DNA of 40,074 nt, taken from positions 258,749 to 298,822 of the forward strand of contig BMAT01005532.1 in NCBI GenBank assembly GCA_019649035.1. Direction: 5' to 3'. The position numbers and the translations under genes were made by a program. The notes under the pieces are model-generated. The model was not told the DNA's origin. It worked only from the letters and a program-made list of their open reading frames with translations, and searched no databases. Positions 1 to 11,549 of this stretch are shown here, piece by piece; position 1 is the first letter of the stretch; every line of letters begins with the position of its first letter. Source of the DNA: Elysia marginata (Eukaryota; Mollusca; Gastropoda; Plakobranchidae).

Positions 1-179
1 ACCGATTTCATTATTTGTAACACCCAACTGTGCCTGATTCAACATTGATAACAATTAACTTTTTTATTTATTGATTTTTTAATACCACAATCAATACAGT
101 CAATATTTACTTAGGTCGCAGTTATGGCGATAATACGAACATTGACACAGCTTATAGACCCTGCATATTGATCATAATG

Positions 180-403
180 ATGATATATGTATTAACATTA
201 TTATTATTATTATTGTTGCCATTGTGATTGTGATTACCATTATTGTTATTAATGTTATAATCATTATCATTATTATCATGATTATCATTATTATAATTAT
301 AATTATTATTATTAATATTTTTTTGTGATTATGATTATCATCATCATCATCATCATCATCATCCTCCTCCTCATCATTATCATTATCATGATCATTATTA
401 CCA

Positions 404-450
<47 letters not shown>

Positions 451-575
451 ATAAATACATTATTATTTTTATTGTTGTTATCATCATCATCATAATCCTC
501 ATCATCATCATTCTTCTTGTTCTTGTTCTTCTTCTTCGTATCATTATAGTTATTATTATTCTTGTTTCTAATATT
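180..575. repeat. Compound ATT/ATC microsatellite block
   Basis: Nearly 400 bases of trinucleotide-like sequence built from ATT, ATC, ATG and TTC units. The clearest perfect runs are an ATC run around 338-363 and an ATT run around 409-449. TTC-like units follow near 510-538. Interruptions by single substitutions suggest an old array with several unit switches. Any open frame crossing it is low complexity and not a gene. Confidence 0.95.
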
Positions 576-1579
576 GTTGTTGTCACTATTAACATTATTT
601 GGGATTATTAGAACAATAGCTATTTATCTTTAAAACCGTTATCATTGTGGTCAAGATATTTTGCTTCAGTTACGCAAAGGCTTCAAAATTTTTTCGTTTT
701 TTTTAAGACTGATTTTTTTCACATTTTTGATATTGTAAGTGTACTTTTTAACGGCCAAATTATTAAAGGGAAAAAAAAAACGATGCGCCTAATTTGTTAT
801 CCTTACAAACAAAATTCAATTGTCCTCGCTTTCTTCCTGTATATATCTCTGTTTCTTTTCTTTTCAAACTCTCCTCACAACAATTGCTTACACTCAATTT
901 GTCCAGTAGCTTGTCTTTAAAGGGCCAGTGCTCTGTTCCGTCTTAATAGATTTGTGTTGGTCTTATTGCATCAGTCTTGAATAATTCAACCCTTGGGAGA
1001 AAACAATAGTGTGGAAATTAAATGACTTCAAGCACTTAACAGCAAGAGAAAGCCTGGGCTAAAGGTTACCATTTTATCTTTCCTTTTTTTTTCTTTTTTC
1101 CTATATACAATTGGCCATAGAATCAAAATTCTCACTGACATTAGACATGATGAAGACCTGTCCAAGTCATTGTTGCAGAATTATAGACAGTTTGAGTAAT
1201 GTTATCATATGTACCGAGAACTGTCTCTTCACAAAGAAATGTAATGTTTGTCTATTTTTGTTACGTCTTCTTTTCACCTTTGGTTTGTTTACAAGATGCT
1301 CAAAGCACGTCGTCATACTAGTGCTGAAGAAAAACTCCACAGTGTGTCCTGCAAATATTTAAATTCGTGAATTGACGGGTATTGATAAAAAATTAAAATT
1401 TACAGTGATATAAAGTAAGAGCGATAGACATGGCTAAAATGATTGAACCTGCGTTTAAGACGCCTTTAATTGCTTGTTTTATGTAGGTGAAAAGGACACA
1501 ATAGGCCGTTAAGGTGTAAGTGTTTGTGGGCAACTGTATAATGATGTTCCAAAGATCAATGATAGCCATTTTTCATTTA
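576..1579. other. AT-rich stretch, nothing recognised
   Basis: Short open frames at 645-920 and 1111-1362 are rich in Phe, Cys, Leu and Ser from T-rich sequence. They lack convincing splice sites and resemble no family I know. I see no gene, RNA or repeat copy here. Confidence 0.6.
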
Positions 1580-1745
1580 CATATTTTGCGATATTTCTAC
1601 GTGCCTATTCCCACAAGGCGTGATGTTTTATGAACTAAACTCCTATCGCTTTTTCTCCAGTCTGGAACTGGTCAGGAGTAATCTGAACTATATGCCAAAC
1701 CACAGGCAAACACTAGACACACATCACAGACACCAGCGGTAGACA
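1580..1745 (+). repeat. Dispersed repeat D, copy 1
   Basis: This stretch aligns with about 4068-4290 in the same orientation. Shared landmarks in order are TTCCCACAAGGC, TTTATGAACT, a TCGC block, CTGGAACT/CTTGAACT followed by TCAG, CTGAAC, TGCYAAA and a CAGACA-rich end. The copies differ by many substitutions and small indels, so this is an old interspersed family. I see no terminal inverted repeats, no tRNA-like promoter and no coding frame, so its class is unknown. Confidence 0.7.
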
Positions 1746-2403
1746 ATGCAAATTAAAAGAAATAAGAACAATTAAAGACCTTGATAGACTAGAACGATAG
1801 AGAGTCAAATAAAGCAGCTTTGATACGGGCAACCACTGAGATTGTTTCTGGGTATATTTTTTCTATTAATTTTTATAGTAGTAAATCGCATTCTATATTA
1901 ATAAGCTTCCTGATGTCACTTGTATGCAAGACAACGGATGGCCATGTTTGTGTAGGACACAGTGTGTCTGAATCTGGTACCGTACTGTCTTTAGTCTAAT
2001 GCTAGTCACAAAGCAGCAGAGGCTTCAAGTCTTTTCTTAGAACTAGTCAGTCTATGAACTATATCGAAGTTCTTGTCTAAACATCAGATTAAGAAATAAA
2101 GGTTTCTAGCACAGATACTTATGTGTTTGGTACTACAGACTCGGAAACTCTTAAAATGTTTTGTGTTCTTTAATGATCTTATTTTATAAAGAAAGCCAAG
2201 GATACGAGTTATGATATTACAAGTTTTAAAGAAGATTTAAACTTAAAATGTTGTACATAGTGTTTGGAACTGGCAATGTAAAAACTAAGGTTCCACTCAT
2301 TAACATTGTAAAACTTTGACTACGGAAATGTATTTATTGACAATGTTGCACAATTTTGCTGCACTATCCCTTAACAGAAGTACTGGGTAAAAAGGGTTTG
2401 AGA
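1746..2403. other. AT-rich stretch, nothing recognised
   Basis: No repeat copy, RNA gene or convincing exon is visible. Base composition is typical of the window. Confidence 0.55.
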
Positions 2404-2535
2404 TATAATGAATATGACAGAGATAGAGAGAGGGGATGGAGGTAGAGAGGGAGAGAAGGGGATGGTCAAAGAGGGGAATAGATCGTGATAGATGGGCAGA
2501 CAGATTGGCAGACAGACAGAGACAGAAGTTTTCAC
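2404..2535. repeat. Purine-rich GA/GACA low-complexity tract
   Basis: Imperfect GAGA, GGGATGG and CAGACAGA words form a purine-rich strand of about 130 bases, ending in GACAGACAGAGACAG. The Arg/Asp/Glu-rich frame across it is a by-product of the repeat. Confidence 0.8.
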
Positions 2536-4067
2536 AACTAGACAGAATTGCCCATTTATATTTAATATCCTTTAAGGTTGAGGTAGACAATTTAGGTAAT
2601 CGATTTGAGATTTCTAGAAATAGATCAGCACGTCTGAGGAAATTGAAAAGACCCTACATGCAGATGAATAATAAGCACAGCGTGCATTCGATGTCTGGCA
2701 GTTATACCATTATGCCTTTGTTCCGTCGGCATTGATAAGTAGATTTTAGAATTTTTGTTTAAAATCCTTTAGGCGAACTGGTTATAATGACGATTGCGTT
2801 TAAATGAATGGCCTTCATTATTAATGGTTCAAAAGTTTTTTTGTTGCTGTGAATCCTAAAGACCAGTCAAAAACTTTCGGACACTTTCGTAGAAGAAATC
2901 TATCTTTTCCCGAAATCTATGCATAGCTTTTTTTATTTTGGCAAAAACATTAAAAATCCACTAGGAAGGCCCACGAAAACTCTGCAAATCGCCCTGCACA
3001 GCAACTTAAAACAGTCAAAACAGAAACGCATGGTCCAAGATACTCTGCAAGATTTGAACAGATTTTGGTTTATTGAAAACTGCAGGAATGGTAGAATAGG
3101 AAATAGCTTGTCGAAGAACCCATGGAAAGCGCTTGAAGTTAAAGCCTGTAAGGAAATTAGGCACTATATAAAAACGTTCTTTTACGTTTAAAGCTGCGAT
3201 GTCGGACAAACCTGCAGCCAGATCAAAGCTCAGGTCCGGTAGGCCAATCAATTAGAACGGCATGTTCAAGTTACAAGAAACGTCGCCCTCTTGGGTTTTT
3301 GCTACATGAATACATCAACAACTACAAGATGAAAAATTATGTGCAGTCTTATATTTTTAATACTTCTGGGTTAAAATGATATTTATGAAGATAAAACTCA
3401 GACTTTAGTAACAATAAAGTTCATGGGATCCACTTTTGCCCGACAATGTATTTTTCCCTAAAAAAAAAAAACAACAAATTTTTCGTGTTTGTTCTCAGGG
3501 GGGTTAGAAATTTCTTAAAATTGCCAGACTAGGGAAAAAAGTAGAAAAAAGGCATAAAAATAAAATATTTAATTGATGTGGGCTCTAGAATTGATTCTTA
3601 GGAAGGAGACTTCAAAATTCCATACCAATTTCATGCTTACCTAAAAAAGATCTCTTATAGTGAAAAAAAAAGTTATGTAGGAAAGCGGCTTTCAAGTTTT
3701 TGAAAAGTATGCACGAGTAAAATGTCGTCCCCGATGCATTCCTCAGCGCCAAATGGTGTAAGTGAATGCCCATCAAGATTACTAACTGTTATGATTTCAA
3801 CATGGTGAACGTAACCAACACTGGAATTGTTACTTTTGGCTAGAAATTAAAACTTGTTCTGTCCGCTCAGTAATTCAGATGATACGCATCGATTACAAAT
3901 TTTAATTTGAGGTGGTATCAGGTGAGAATGGTGTCAAATCGATGTGATTAAAAATTTTGCATCTAGATTTTTATTAATGTTTTTATGCCGCTCTATCAAG
4001 GTAAAAAGGGCTTTAAAAGCTGTAAAGGTTTTTGTATTGTTTTATTTTTTCGCTAAGCTTAAAAGGT
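2536..4067. other. AT-rich stretch with overlapping short open frames, no gene called
   Basis: Between about 2919 and 3251 both strands are open (90 codons plus, 78 codons minus). The minus frame has a natural-looking composition but directly follows a TAA, has no ATG start and no good acceptor, so I do not call it. A plus-strand donor-like GTAAGT at about 3759 has no convincing upstream exon. The remainder is A/T-rich filler. Confidence 0.45.
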
Positions 4068-4290
4068 ATTTATTTTGCAATGTGTTTTCTGTATATCTGT
4101 CTGAAATTCCCACAAGGCATGGTGATTTATGAACTCAACCCGTGTCGCCTCACTCTCTAGTCTTGAACTCCTCAGAAATAACCTGAACCAGCTGCTAAAT
4201 TATTGTAAGACACAGGTAGACACACGGTACAGACATTACTGTAGGTCAAAAGTAGACATACGGTGCAGACACCAGTATTAGAATCACCTC
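4068..4290 (+). repeat. Dispersed repeat D, copy 2
   Basis: Second copy of the family seen at 1580-1745, direct orientation, about 2.5 kb away. It shares TTCCCACAAGGC, GATTTATGAACT and the later CAGACA words. Its right end has an internal duplication: a GTAGACAyACGGTrCAGACA unit occurs at 4216 and again at 4252, while copy 1 has the unit only once in a degraded form. No coding potential is seen. Confidence 0.7.
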
Positions 4291-4538
4291 ACCTGGAACC
4301 ACCTCCAAACTGTTGGGCAACATCTATACCTCAACAAGCGTAAATGCAAATGCTACCAACCACAAGAATATAAGACAACATCTCGATGCATTGACCTTTG
4401 GGTGCCACTTCATATCCACCCGCCCTTTGCTATTTGATCGGAGGTTCACCTGCGGCCTTCGGCGTGACCTTTGTGTCTAGGGATATTTCCTTTTCTTAAG
4501 TTTCAGTTCTATGGCACGAGAATATACAGCGTTCCCAC

Positions 4539-4860
4539 CAAAATGTGTTTGTCATTTACACACGTTACGAAACAATGATAACAAGACACAATTGATGGAT
4601 TTAACATTTGATTTAAACTGAAAACTTAATGAGTTGAAAAAACAACAACATTTACACAAAAGGTGTTTGTCCTTGGTGTTCGTTACAAAACAAGATTATC
4701 ACGTCGCGACTAAAATGTTTAACATTTTGTACTTATTCGAATAAAGTAAACAACTAGGTAGGCCTATGCTTACTGTGATCACACAAAACATGTTTGTTAT
4801 TGAAACGCGTTACGAAACAACAATAACAAGTCGGAATAGATCAGTTCAAAGTAAAAATGT
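4539..4860 (+). repeat. Degenerate three-copy tandem repeat, period about 118-127 bp
   Basis: Three related units begin near 4539, 4657 and 4784. Each has a core TGTTTGT...CGTTACRAAACAA followed by ATAACAAG or a variant, then an ATTTAACATTT-like word in the first two. Spacing of the TGTTTGT word is 118 then 127 bases. Copies have diverged, so the array is old. I do not recognise the unit. It starts about 250 bases after repeat D copy 2, so it could be part of the same larger element. Confidence 0.65.
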
Positions 4861-5235
4861 TATTATTTAAAACAAAAAGACACAGATTTGCAGTCGAAAA
4901 TGTGTATTTTTAGCGACTTAAGTTTTACAGGATTACGTAATTTATTAATTCTTATTTGAGGTACAAGGTTTATTCTGTGAACACTTGATAGACTATAATA
5001 TTGACCGGTTTTTTAAAATGAAGTCTTCCATTTCTTGATGGAAATCTACTAAAGAGCGATATTCGTGAGACTCTCATATATCTAAATTGAAGCTCAAAAG
5101 AAAACATCATTTGCCACAATGGCTACTATATATATAAAACCTAAAAGATGCGAATTGTTATCCATACTTATTCATACGGTTTTGAAATTTTGAACTTTGG
5201 ATTACAATTGATGCTGATTTGTAAATAAAAGGGTA
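4861..5235. other. AT-rich stretch, nothing recognised
   Basis: No repeat unit, RNA gene or exon signal is seen between the tandem array and the GACA/GATA tract. Confidence 0.5.
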
Positions 5236-5440
5236 ATAATACAGACAGACAGACAGACAGACTGATAGATAGGCAGATAAATAACTAGATAGATCTATAG
5301 CCAGATAGATAGGTAGGTGGGAAGGTGAATTTAAAAGATAATAAGATAGATAGATAGATAAAAAGATAGAAATATAACTAGGTAGGTAAGCGGGATAGAA
5401 GGTTGATTCGATAGATAAATGGCATAAAGGTAGATAGAAA
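5236..5440. repeat. GACA/GATA microsatellite
   Basis: A perfect ACAG run at about 5241-5262 passes into imperfect GATA units with TAGGTAGG interruptions. A short related CAGACAGACAGACA tract occurs again at about 5595-5612. Confidence 0.93.
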
Positions 5441-5850
5441 GACAGATGAAATAATTATGCAGGCATAAATTCAATGGTTAAATATTTAAACCAAAGAGCA
5501 TGTGTTGTGTCGCTACACATGGCAATCTCTAGTGGACAGCTCATCCGATAATTTTTAGATATATTGCTGAACCGATTTCCCTTTGTACACAATACAGGCA
5601 GACAGACAGACATGCATATTTCGAGTTAGATAAAAAATATAAAATAAATGCCACATGCAAACAAAATTGACAGTTTGTTAGCTAATGTATCACGTCATTC
5701 GTTCACCGAGCAAGGCCAATACATCGGCGTATGTCCTTCAGGTTCAACATTAGCAAAGAGTTGCTTTAAGATATGCTTTTCCCTTTCCAAAGTACTAAAA
5801 CCCAACAAAGTTCTGCTTTTACTGAATTCTGTACTCATTTACCGTCTCTC

Positions 5851-5853
<3 letters not shown>

Positions 5854-5889
<36 letters not shown>
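5854..5889. repeat. (CT)n microsatellite
   Basis: About 18 uninterrupted CT units, flanked on the left by CT-rich sequence. The Ser/Leu-rich frame over it is not a gene. Confidence 0.97.
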
Positions 5890-5892
<3 letters not shown>

Positions 5893-5904
5893 GTTCTATC
5901 TTAA

Positions 5905-8894
5905 TAGACATACACAACAATCCTGAAACTTGTAAGGTTCAACCCGAACCGATATACATAATATCAAAGATACTTTTTCTTCAAATGTCAAATAAAAACC
6001 TGAAATTGTGAGGGAAATCACATAATAGACTGACTTTACATAATAATGTCAAAAGTAAATGACAATTATGTCCAGAGCGATTTTTTTAGTTTCAACTGTC
6101 CGCAAAAAAAGTTATTATGAGGCTTAACATTAGGTCATACAATGGTGTGTTAGTTTTTTAGATTTTCAATAAAGATATTTGGTTATTGAAAAGGGTCTCG
6201 ATGACTTTTTTTAATGAAAAAATTTGCTCAATAACAATTTCACTTATTATGGTATTTGTTATAGACTATGACTTTCGTTAATCTTCTCACTTGAAAAAAA
6301 AAAAAAAACAACTTAAAAATTTTTTTCCAAAGATTAGCTGTAGTTGTGAGCTGAACAAAACAAGATTGAATTGCGTATTCCAAACTAAATAAATGTCAGC
6401 CAATCATATTATATGCCTAGACATTATTGTCTATTGTGCATTTTTAATCTTTTCAAACTCCCGTACTACAATTCCGCTATTCATTTTTCTCTTAATTGTC
6501 TTACTGGCATCTCTTACTTTCATATCAACTTATATTTCTGCAACATGTTCGATTCATAACACAAAATTGCCAAATATTACTGATGCTGTTGCTATTACTA
6601 CTACTAAACTACTACTTTTTTCCCTGTGCCATTTCTATAATTTTGACCCGGGTTGGTTAGTTTTGTTAATATTACTGTTAGACAAGAAGGATATGGTTGA
6701 TTTGAAGAGACAGATTTGCCAGAGTACGTTCATGGGAAAGATTGTTGAGGCTTTAAGATGAAAGGTAAAGAGTAATTGTTCGAGACTGATATACAGACGA
6801 CATGTTGCGATAGATAGGTTAGATATGTTAGATTTGCGAGTTATGTTCCCTTCGCTCAATTGAGTCGCAAGGGAGGCACATCCCCATTCCCTGTCCATAA
6901 GGGATAGACCAGTTGTCATCGCGGGGCCGAAAATTTTGCGCTTGGTCTCGCACTATAGTGACTTAGCTAGTGTTAAAGGCCTTCTTCTAGCTAGTTCAGA
7001 AAAAGTTGTAGAAAAAGATGAATAAGACAATAATACCAAGTATAAATTGTCTATAGAAAGAAAGAGCGGGAATGCCCCGAAGTAGGCACTAGATTAAAAA
7101 TTACCTCTTTTCGAGAGGATTTTCCTACAAGGTAAATCATATAGTGGTGAACTGTTTTTATAACAAACACTCGATTGCAAACTACCTCTCAAACTGATGA
7201 ACCTTCTGCAAGGTTGATCGCTCGAGTGATTTGTAAGCTCTTTTTTCCTTATTTTCGCTAAATACTAATAAGCGTTGTGTTTTAGTTACATGCAAAACAA
7301 AGCCCAACTCAGAAGCTCACTGCATGAATAAGAAATCTGCAGAAAGAATGATCATGGAGATGATATAGGCTCAGTTAGTAATGTTAAAAATATTCTAACG
7401 AGCCCAGCGACCTTTTAGAGTCTAAAATACGGGTCGTGAAAAATATCTACTCCTGTCGTTGTTATTAATAAACTTAAAAAAATTGGCAAAGTTAAAGATA
7501 GGGGACAAAAGATAAGTAGAGGATGCTTAAGCGAAAAACAGCTGTGAACAGAAAATAAAGATTGTAGAATCAAAACAGAATCACTAAGGACCTGCATTGA
7601 AAGGATACTGAACTATTCAATATGTTTTGCGCCGAAAATTAAAATATCACACAGATTAGAAAACCAAGGACCTCTGAATTTCCATTAAACACCAAAGCAC
7701 CCAACTCAGGTTCTTTTTGAAAAGTATTGGAATGTTCTTTAATAAAATGAAACAAAGAATACACAGAGGAAGAACCCGAACATGTTCGATCTATGCTTGT
7801 AAAAAGCAAGATAAGTGTGTGGAAACCTATGACCAAAACATGTCAGTTTTTCACATTTTTTATGTTAGTGTGAAGCTGAATAAAACAACGATATAAAAAA
7901 AGAAAACGAGAAACGAGAATAACAATGAAAAATATAGGCCCTAATTTTTTTTTTGCCTAGAAAGAGTTTTTTTGTGCTCGGAACAAAATTTAACCTCGCA
8001 TTTACCCTAGTAAATTGAAATCATAGACACTAGACAGGACTTTTCATGAAATCATCATTGAGTTTAGATAACGGCATTGGCCCGTAATAAATTGTATAAC
8101 AAGGACGTTCACAAGTCATTTGATGTGTTAATTTTTTTCTTTCTTATGCATCGTTTTATCTTCATCTTTTTTTGTGCAACATTTTCGGAGAATGGCGTTT
8201 TACGGCGTTAGAATGTTAAACAATACAGTTTCTTAGAAATACAAAAGTTTAGACAAAGTCCAATAAAAGGTTGTTAGTTGCTTAAAACTTCAAAAAGTCT
8301 TGGTCGATAAATAACTGTGAAAAAGGCATGACTGACATATATGTATTTCAAGAAAAAAGAGTCATTAGTTATGGGTTTTTCCAAACATAGATCATTGAGT
8401 CCTAAGCATGCGTCTATATCTATAATCTACTAGATGGAAAATATAAGATAGACAGACAGATACATAGATGAAGAAAGCTAGATAGAATCAGAATATGAAA
8501 AAATACGGGTTTTTGTGTGCGAATCTTAGTACTCTTACATCTTTTTTTCCCCCAAGTTTAACTATAATTCTCGCAGGAGATGGAAGAATCAAGCTCTCTC
8601 AGTGTTTTTTTTAAAAGGCACAAAACCTACCTTACCATGGACTGTTGGTTTATACAATGCGGGGTCATTGCGGGAATGAAAGGTATTTGTGGATTCAAGT
8701 CGGCTTCTTTTTTAGTGTTTAAATGTAATTTTCATGGCTATTGTTGTAGTATGAGTGAGAGATCTTGAACTGCTAGTGTGTGAATACACATAGTTGGTTA
8801 TGGTTTTAGAAACAGTTGTGTTAAGCGCCAAGAGCTCTTATTGTTTTTTTTTGTTTTTAGAATTGGCGCTATAGAAATTTATATTGTTGTCGTT
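5905..8894. other. Mostly AT-rich sequence; possible downstream exons of a minus-strand gene unresolved
   Basis: No firm gene is seen. If the minus-strand gene at 9.2-9.8 kb continues to lower coordinates, its next exon must start two bases into a codon. Acceptor-like sites on the minus strand that fit lie near 5999 (pyrimidine tract then CAG, followed by about 30 open codons and a GTATGT) and near 6895 (followed by about 10 codons and a stop). Neither can be preferred from sequence alone. Near 6850-6930 the sequence is noticeably GC-richer than its surroundings. Confidence 0.3.
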
Positions 8895-8956
8895 ATTTTT
8901 ATTATTATTACTATAATTATTACTATTATTATTATTGTTATTTTTAATTACATTAA

Positions 8957-8958
<2 letters not shown>

Positions 8959-9034
<76 letters not shown>
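8959..9034. repeat. (TTA)25 microsatellite inside a longer ATT-rich block
   Basis: About 25 perfect TTA units, embedded in an ATT/ATC-rich block that runs from about 8895 to 9105. The poly-Ile and poly-Leu frames across it are artefacts of the repeat. Confidence 0.98.
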
Positions 9035-9236
9035 CATATCATCATCATACTTATATAATGTTATTATTATTATTGATATTATTATTACTATTATTATTAT
9101 TGTTTTTTAATTCGAAATTCCAGATGACCTTACTTGAGCAAACACATAACTCACGCATTTAAGGCTCTAGCCTAATTGCGAACGAGGTAATTAAGCACGT
9201 TTAACGAGTATCTGCGTAAAAACAAGAACCACTTAC

Positions 9237-9313
9237 CTTTTTTGTCGCAGAATAAAGTGAGGTGGTAGTTCTCGGGTGTTTGAAATTGTTTAATACATTT
9301 TGCAACCATCGAA
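9237..9313 (-). CDS. Candidate internal exon of an unidentified protein (77 nt)
   Basis: On the minus strand a pyrimidine-rich acceptor (TTCTAATCTTGCTCAAAG) ends just before 9313. A consensus donor AAG|GTAAGT sits at 9237/9236. Read one base in, the exon gives 25 stop-free codons, SMVAKCIKQF then QTPENYHLTLFCDKK, and leaves one base (G) for the next exon. The preceding micro-exon at 9762-9791 ends with two bases, so the phases join exactly, with an Asn codon at the junction. The pattern of a strand, a helix ending in KQF, then YxLxLF and DKKG resembles a ubiquitin-like fold of the Ras-association type. That is a weak inference from pattern, not an identification. The exon is GC-richer than its flanks. 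The other frames were checked: two bases in is also open, so the frame rests on the micro-exon. Confidence 0.5.
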
Positions 9314-9761
9314 CTTTGAGCAAGATTAGAAGCACGGGCTCAAGGTAATGTCAGAGGAAACCCAATTCTACAAGCATAGAAATGAGATCATCCCATAGAA
9401 TGAGACAAAAAATGCAAGGTTCAAGAGCACCACCCTGCTTGCACGACTAGGGAGATTTCGGTGCAATATCGCAGAAATCAGATGTGCTATGCTGAGAGTA
9501 TTGCTTTGGTCTCTTCAGGTTAGGTAACAAGTAAACAAACTGTACAGGACTCTTCCGCGCTAGACTCGCATTTTTGTCTTGCACCTCACTCACAATATGA
9601 GCTATGAGAGAGATAAAAGCAGGCACATATAGAAATAATAGAGACTCATTTTACAAATACAGAACCAGATAATCAAATAGACAGACATACGGGGTTGTTG
9701 TGAAAGGAAAATAAGAGAATAGAGGCAAAGAAAGGGAGAGAAAGTTTAGCATGGTACTCAC

Positions 9762-9791
9762 TTGTTCACGATTGTTACGAACCTCCATTCA
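9762..9791 (-). CDS. Candidate 30-nt micro-exon with textbook splice sites
   Basis: The minus strand reads CATCTTTTTCTTTTTGACAG, an unusually good acceptor, then 30 bases, then CAA|GTGAGT, a consensus donor. Of the three frames one starts with a stop and another hits TAA. The frame one base in is open and reads EWRFVTIVN with two bases left over. Those two bases plus the first base of the 9237-9313 exon make an Asn codon and the frame continues. The joined piece (EWRFVTIVNN then SMVAKCIKQF) has alternating hydrophobic residues like a beta-strand followed by a helix. Family not recognised. This exon pair is the strongest evidence for a protein-coding gene in the window. Confidence 0.55.
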
Positions 9792-11445
9792 CTGTCAAAA
9801 AGAAAAAGATGAAATAACCATTATAAAAGTTCACAACAAACAAAACAAATAGTTAAATTAAAGAATCGTATTTCGATTGACTTGGTGGCAGAGATGGCAC
9901 GACGGGCAAAGACCGAGGCACGCCCAGAGACTGAATGAGAGGAGAGAGGCGCAAAAAGAGAAAGAGAAAAGAGACAAGTAAAAAGACATGTCTATCTTTC
10001 CTTTTGTGTTAATAAAAAAAACTTCATCGTAGAAATGACTGGTTTGGCAAGTCTGTTTAATACAAAGGTAAGACAAAATGGGGCTAGTATAAATACTGGA
10101 CCGTAAATTGAATCCAATGGTGTGAGTTTTCAATCCGCGTTGGTCAAAACAATAACGGATTTTTTCATTATAGGTGGCGTTCTACCGTGCCTACATACAA
10201 TATAAACTTGAGACAAATCCCAGGCTGTTGGTTTCACAATGCTTCATCATAAGATAGGTAGTACCACCCACCTGAGACTGGGAGCAACTTAACTGACAAG
10301 ACCGCAGATGTGAGTAACTGAGAAGACCTCAGATTGCGGAGATACCTGCGGTTTTCTTTGTCCATTTACTTTGGCCGGGAATCATCGTAATGCAGGAAAA
10401 GAGCAAAAGAATGGGACTCTTAGGTCTACAGTGTACATAACGAGCTAACGAACAGCAGTTGCATGGCTTCTACTCCATGATCAACAACAGCAAAAAATGA
10501 ACACCTCACAAATGCGCTTGCCTCTGGCAAGTGATTCCCGTGCAACAAATAGCAATTTCTGTGTGCATGAAACATTTTATTTTCAGTTTCCGTATTTGAA
10601 GTTTTGTGTTTATTTTTTCTTGTTTCTCAAAGAAAAAAAAAGAATGAACCTTCTATATTTTTTGGCATAAGGCTAAACACGATTTATAAACAATCTATTC
10701 AATATCGTTTGAACGTCTTTATTCTTCTCTAGAAAATGTTTTCCTTTTTTTGACCTTTGCAAACGGTTCAGTATGGTTGTGCCACTATGCTGAAGAAGTG
10801 TCTTTCTTAAACTTTGCTACAATGAATTGAGCCAGGAATGCAGTTGGTGGCAAGACTGAATAAAATTTGCATTCACTACATTTGAGGATAACTAAAAGCA
10901 CGTCAAATCAAAACTTTTATCATCATAACGAGCCAAAAGCAAGTAAGCTACTTAATAAAGATTATTCTAACTTAAGGTGCATACTAATGCATTTTTAATC
11001 ATTGGGGTCTATTGGCAACAATAAAAAATACCAGAGACCCATCACGTAGACTTGGAAAATATTTCTTTTTCAATTAAAATCTAGCTTTTCACGCTGGTTC
11101 CATTTACACTGATTTAAACACTTGTTTGCGTTTTTTCTTTACATTTGATGACATAAGGCTGTACAATTAGTTCCGTTTCTTTGAACTAGAACAGACATAT
11201 TTCGCATTTTCCTGTAATTTGATCAAGTCACCGGAAATCCCTAGAACCTTGCAAAACAGGCATGTCAGACTGATACAAAGAAAGCTAGCCTTTTAGAATT
11301 TCACAACACACCCTTCCCTCCCCACTCAAAATACGCAAGTCTTGATTTCAGTATCTTTACACTTTCGCCTTCTGTAATCACCAGATTCAAATGAAAAGAA
11401 GCGAAAAAAGCCCGATGTGGTGTGTGGGAGTCAACAGATAACAGA
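9792..11445. other. Presumed intron or UTR sequence with no firm exon
   Basis: If 9762-9791 is an exon, at least part of this is intron. A GC-richer patch lies at about 10160-10560. Minus-strand donor-like sites occur near 10275 (CAG|GTGGGT) and near 10515 (TTT|GTGAGG), but the open stretches before them are short or have weak acceptors. Minus-strand AATAAA signals near 10580 and 10610 could serve a transcript ending after the 11446 stop. Confidence 0.35.
10291..10340 (+). repeat. Two-copy 25-bp tandem duplication
   Basis: Units at 10291-10315 and 10316-10340 share AACTGA.AAGACC.CAGAT and differ at several positions. It is a small imperfect duplication in a GC-richer patch. Confidence 0.75.
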
Positions 11446-11549
11446 TTAATATCGACCCCCATGAGCCAAGAGGAAGACAACCAACCCGGTGCAGATGAGG
11501 CTTCCTCCGAGCAGCAAAACTAATCCTGATAAACTGAGATTCTTTTGCA
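11446..11549 (-). CDS. Candidate terminal exon encoding a C-terminal transmembrane helix
   Basis: On the minus strand a good acceptor (TTTTTCTTACTCGCTCAG) precedes 11549. Read two bases in, the exon encodes 33 residues: QKNLSLSG, a hydrophobic stretch with LVLLLGGSLICTGLVVFLL, then AHGGRY and a TAA at 11446-11448. A single uncharged helix just before the C-terminus suggests a type I or tail-anchored membrane protein. The candidate exon at 12705-12867 ends with one base, so the two join in frame through a Val codon. The exon is GC-richer than its flanks. A second frame through the same exon, one base in, is also open for about 50 codons and would give a soluble basic peptide, so the reading frame is not certain. 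Confidence 0.4.

Noticed and set aside
2919..3251. Overlapping frames on both strands
   Set aside because: No paired splice sites or recognisable domain; kept only as a note.
6840..6930. Continuation exon of the 9.2-kb gene
   Set aside because: The phase fits and gives NGDVPPLRLN then a stop, but the acceptor is mediocre and an alternative near 5999 fits equally.
8841..9162. Long poly-Ile and poly-Leu open frames
   Set aside because: They are translations of the (ATT)n microsatellite, not proteins.
10291..10315. Plus-strand donor GTGAGT at 10309 as an exon end
   Set aside because: No acceptor-bounded open exon precedes it, and it lies inside a small tandem duplication.
11461..11523. Plus-strand acidic 20-codon frame starting MSQEEDNQPGADEASS
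   Set aside because: A stop at 11392 blocks the frame from the nearby acceptor. It is probably the antisense of the minus-strand hydrophobic exon.
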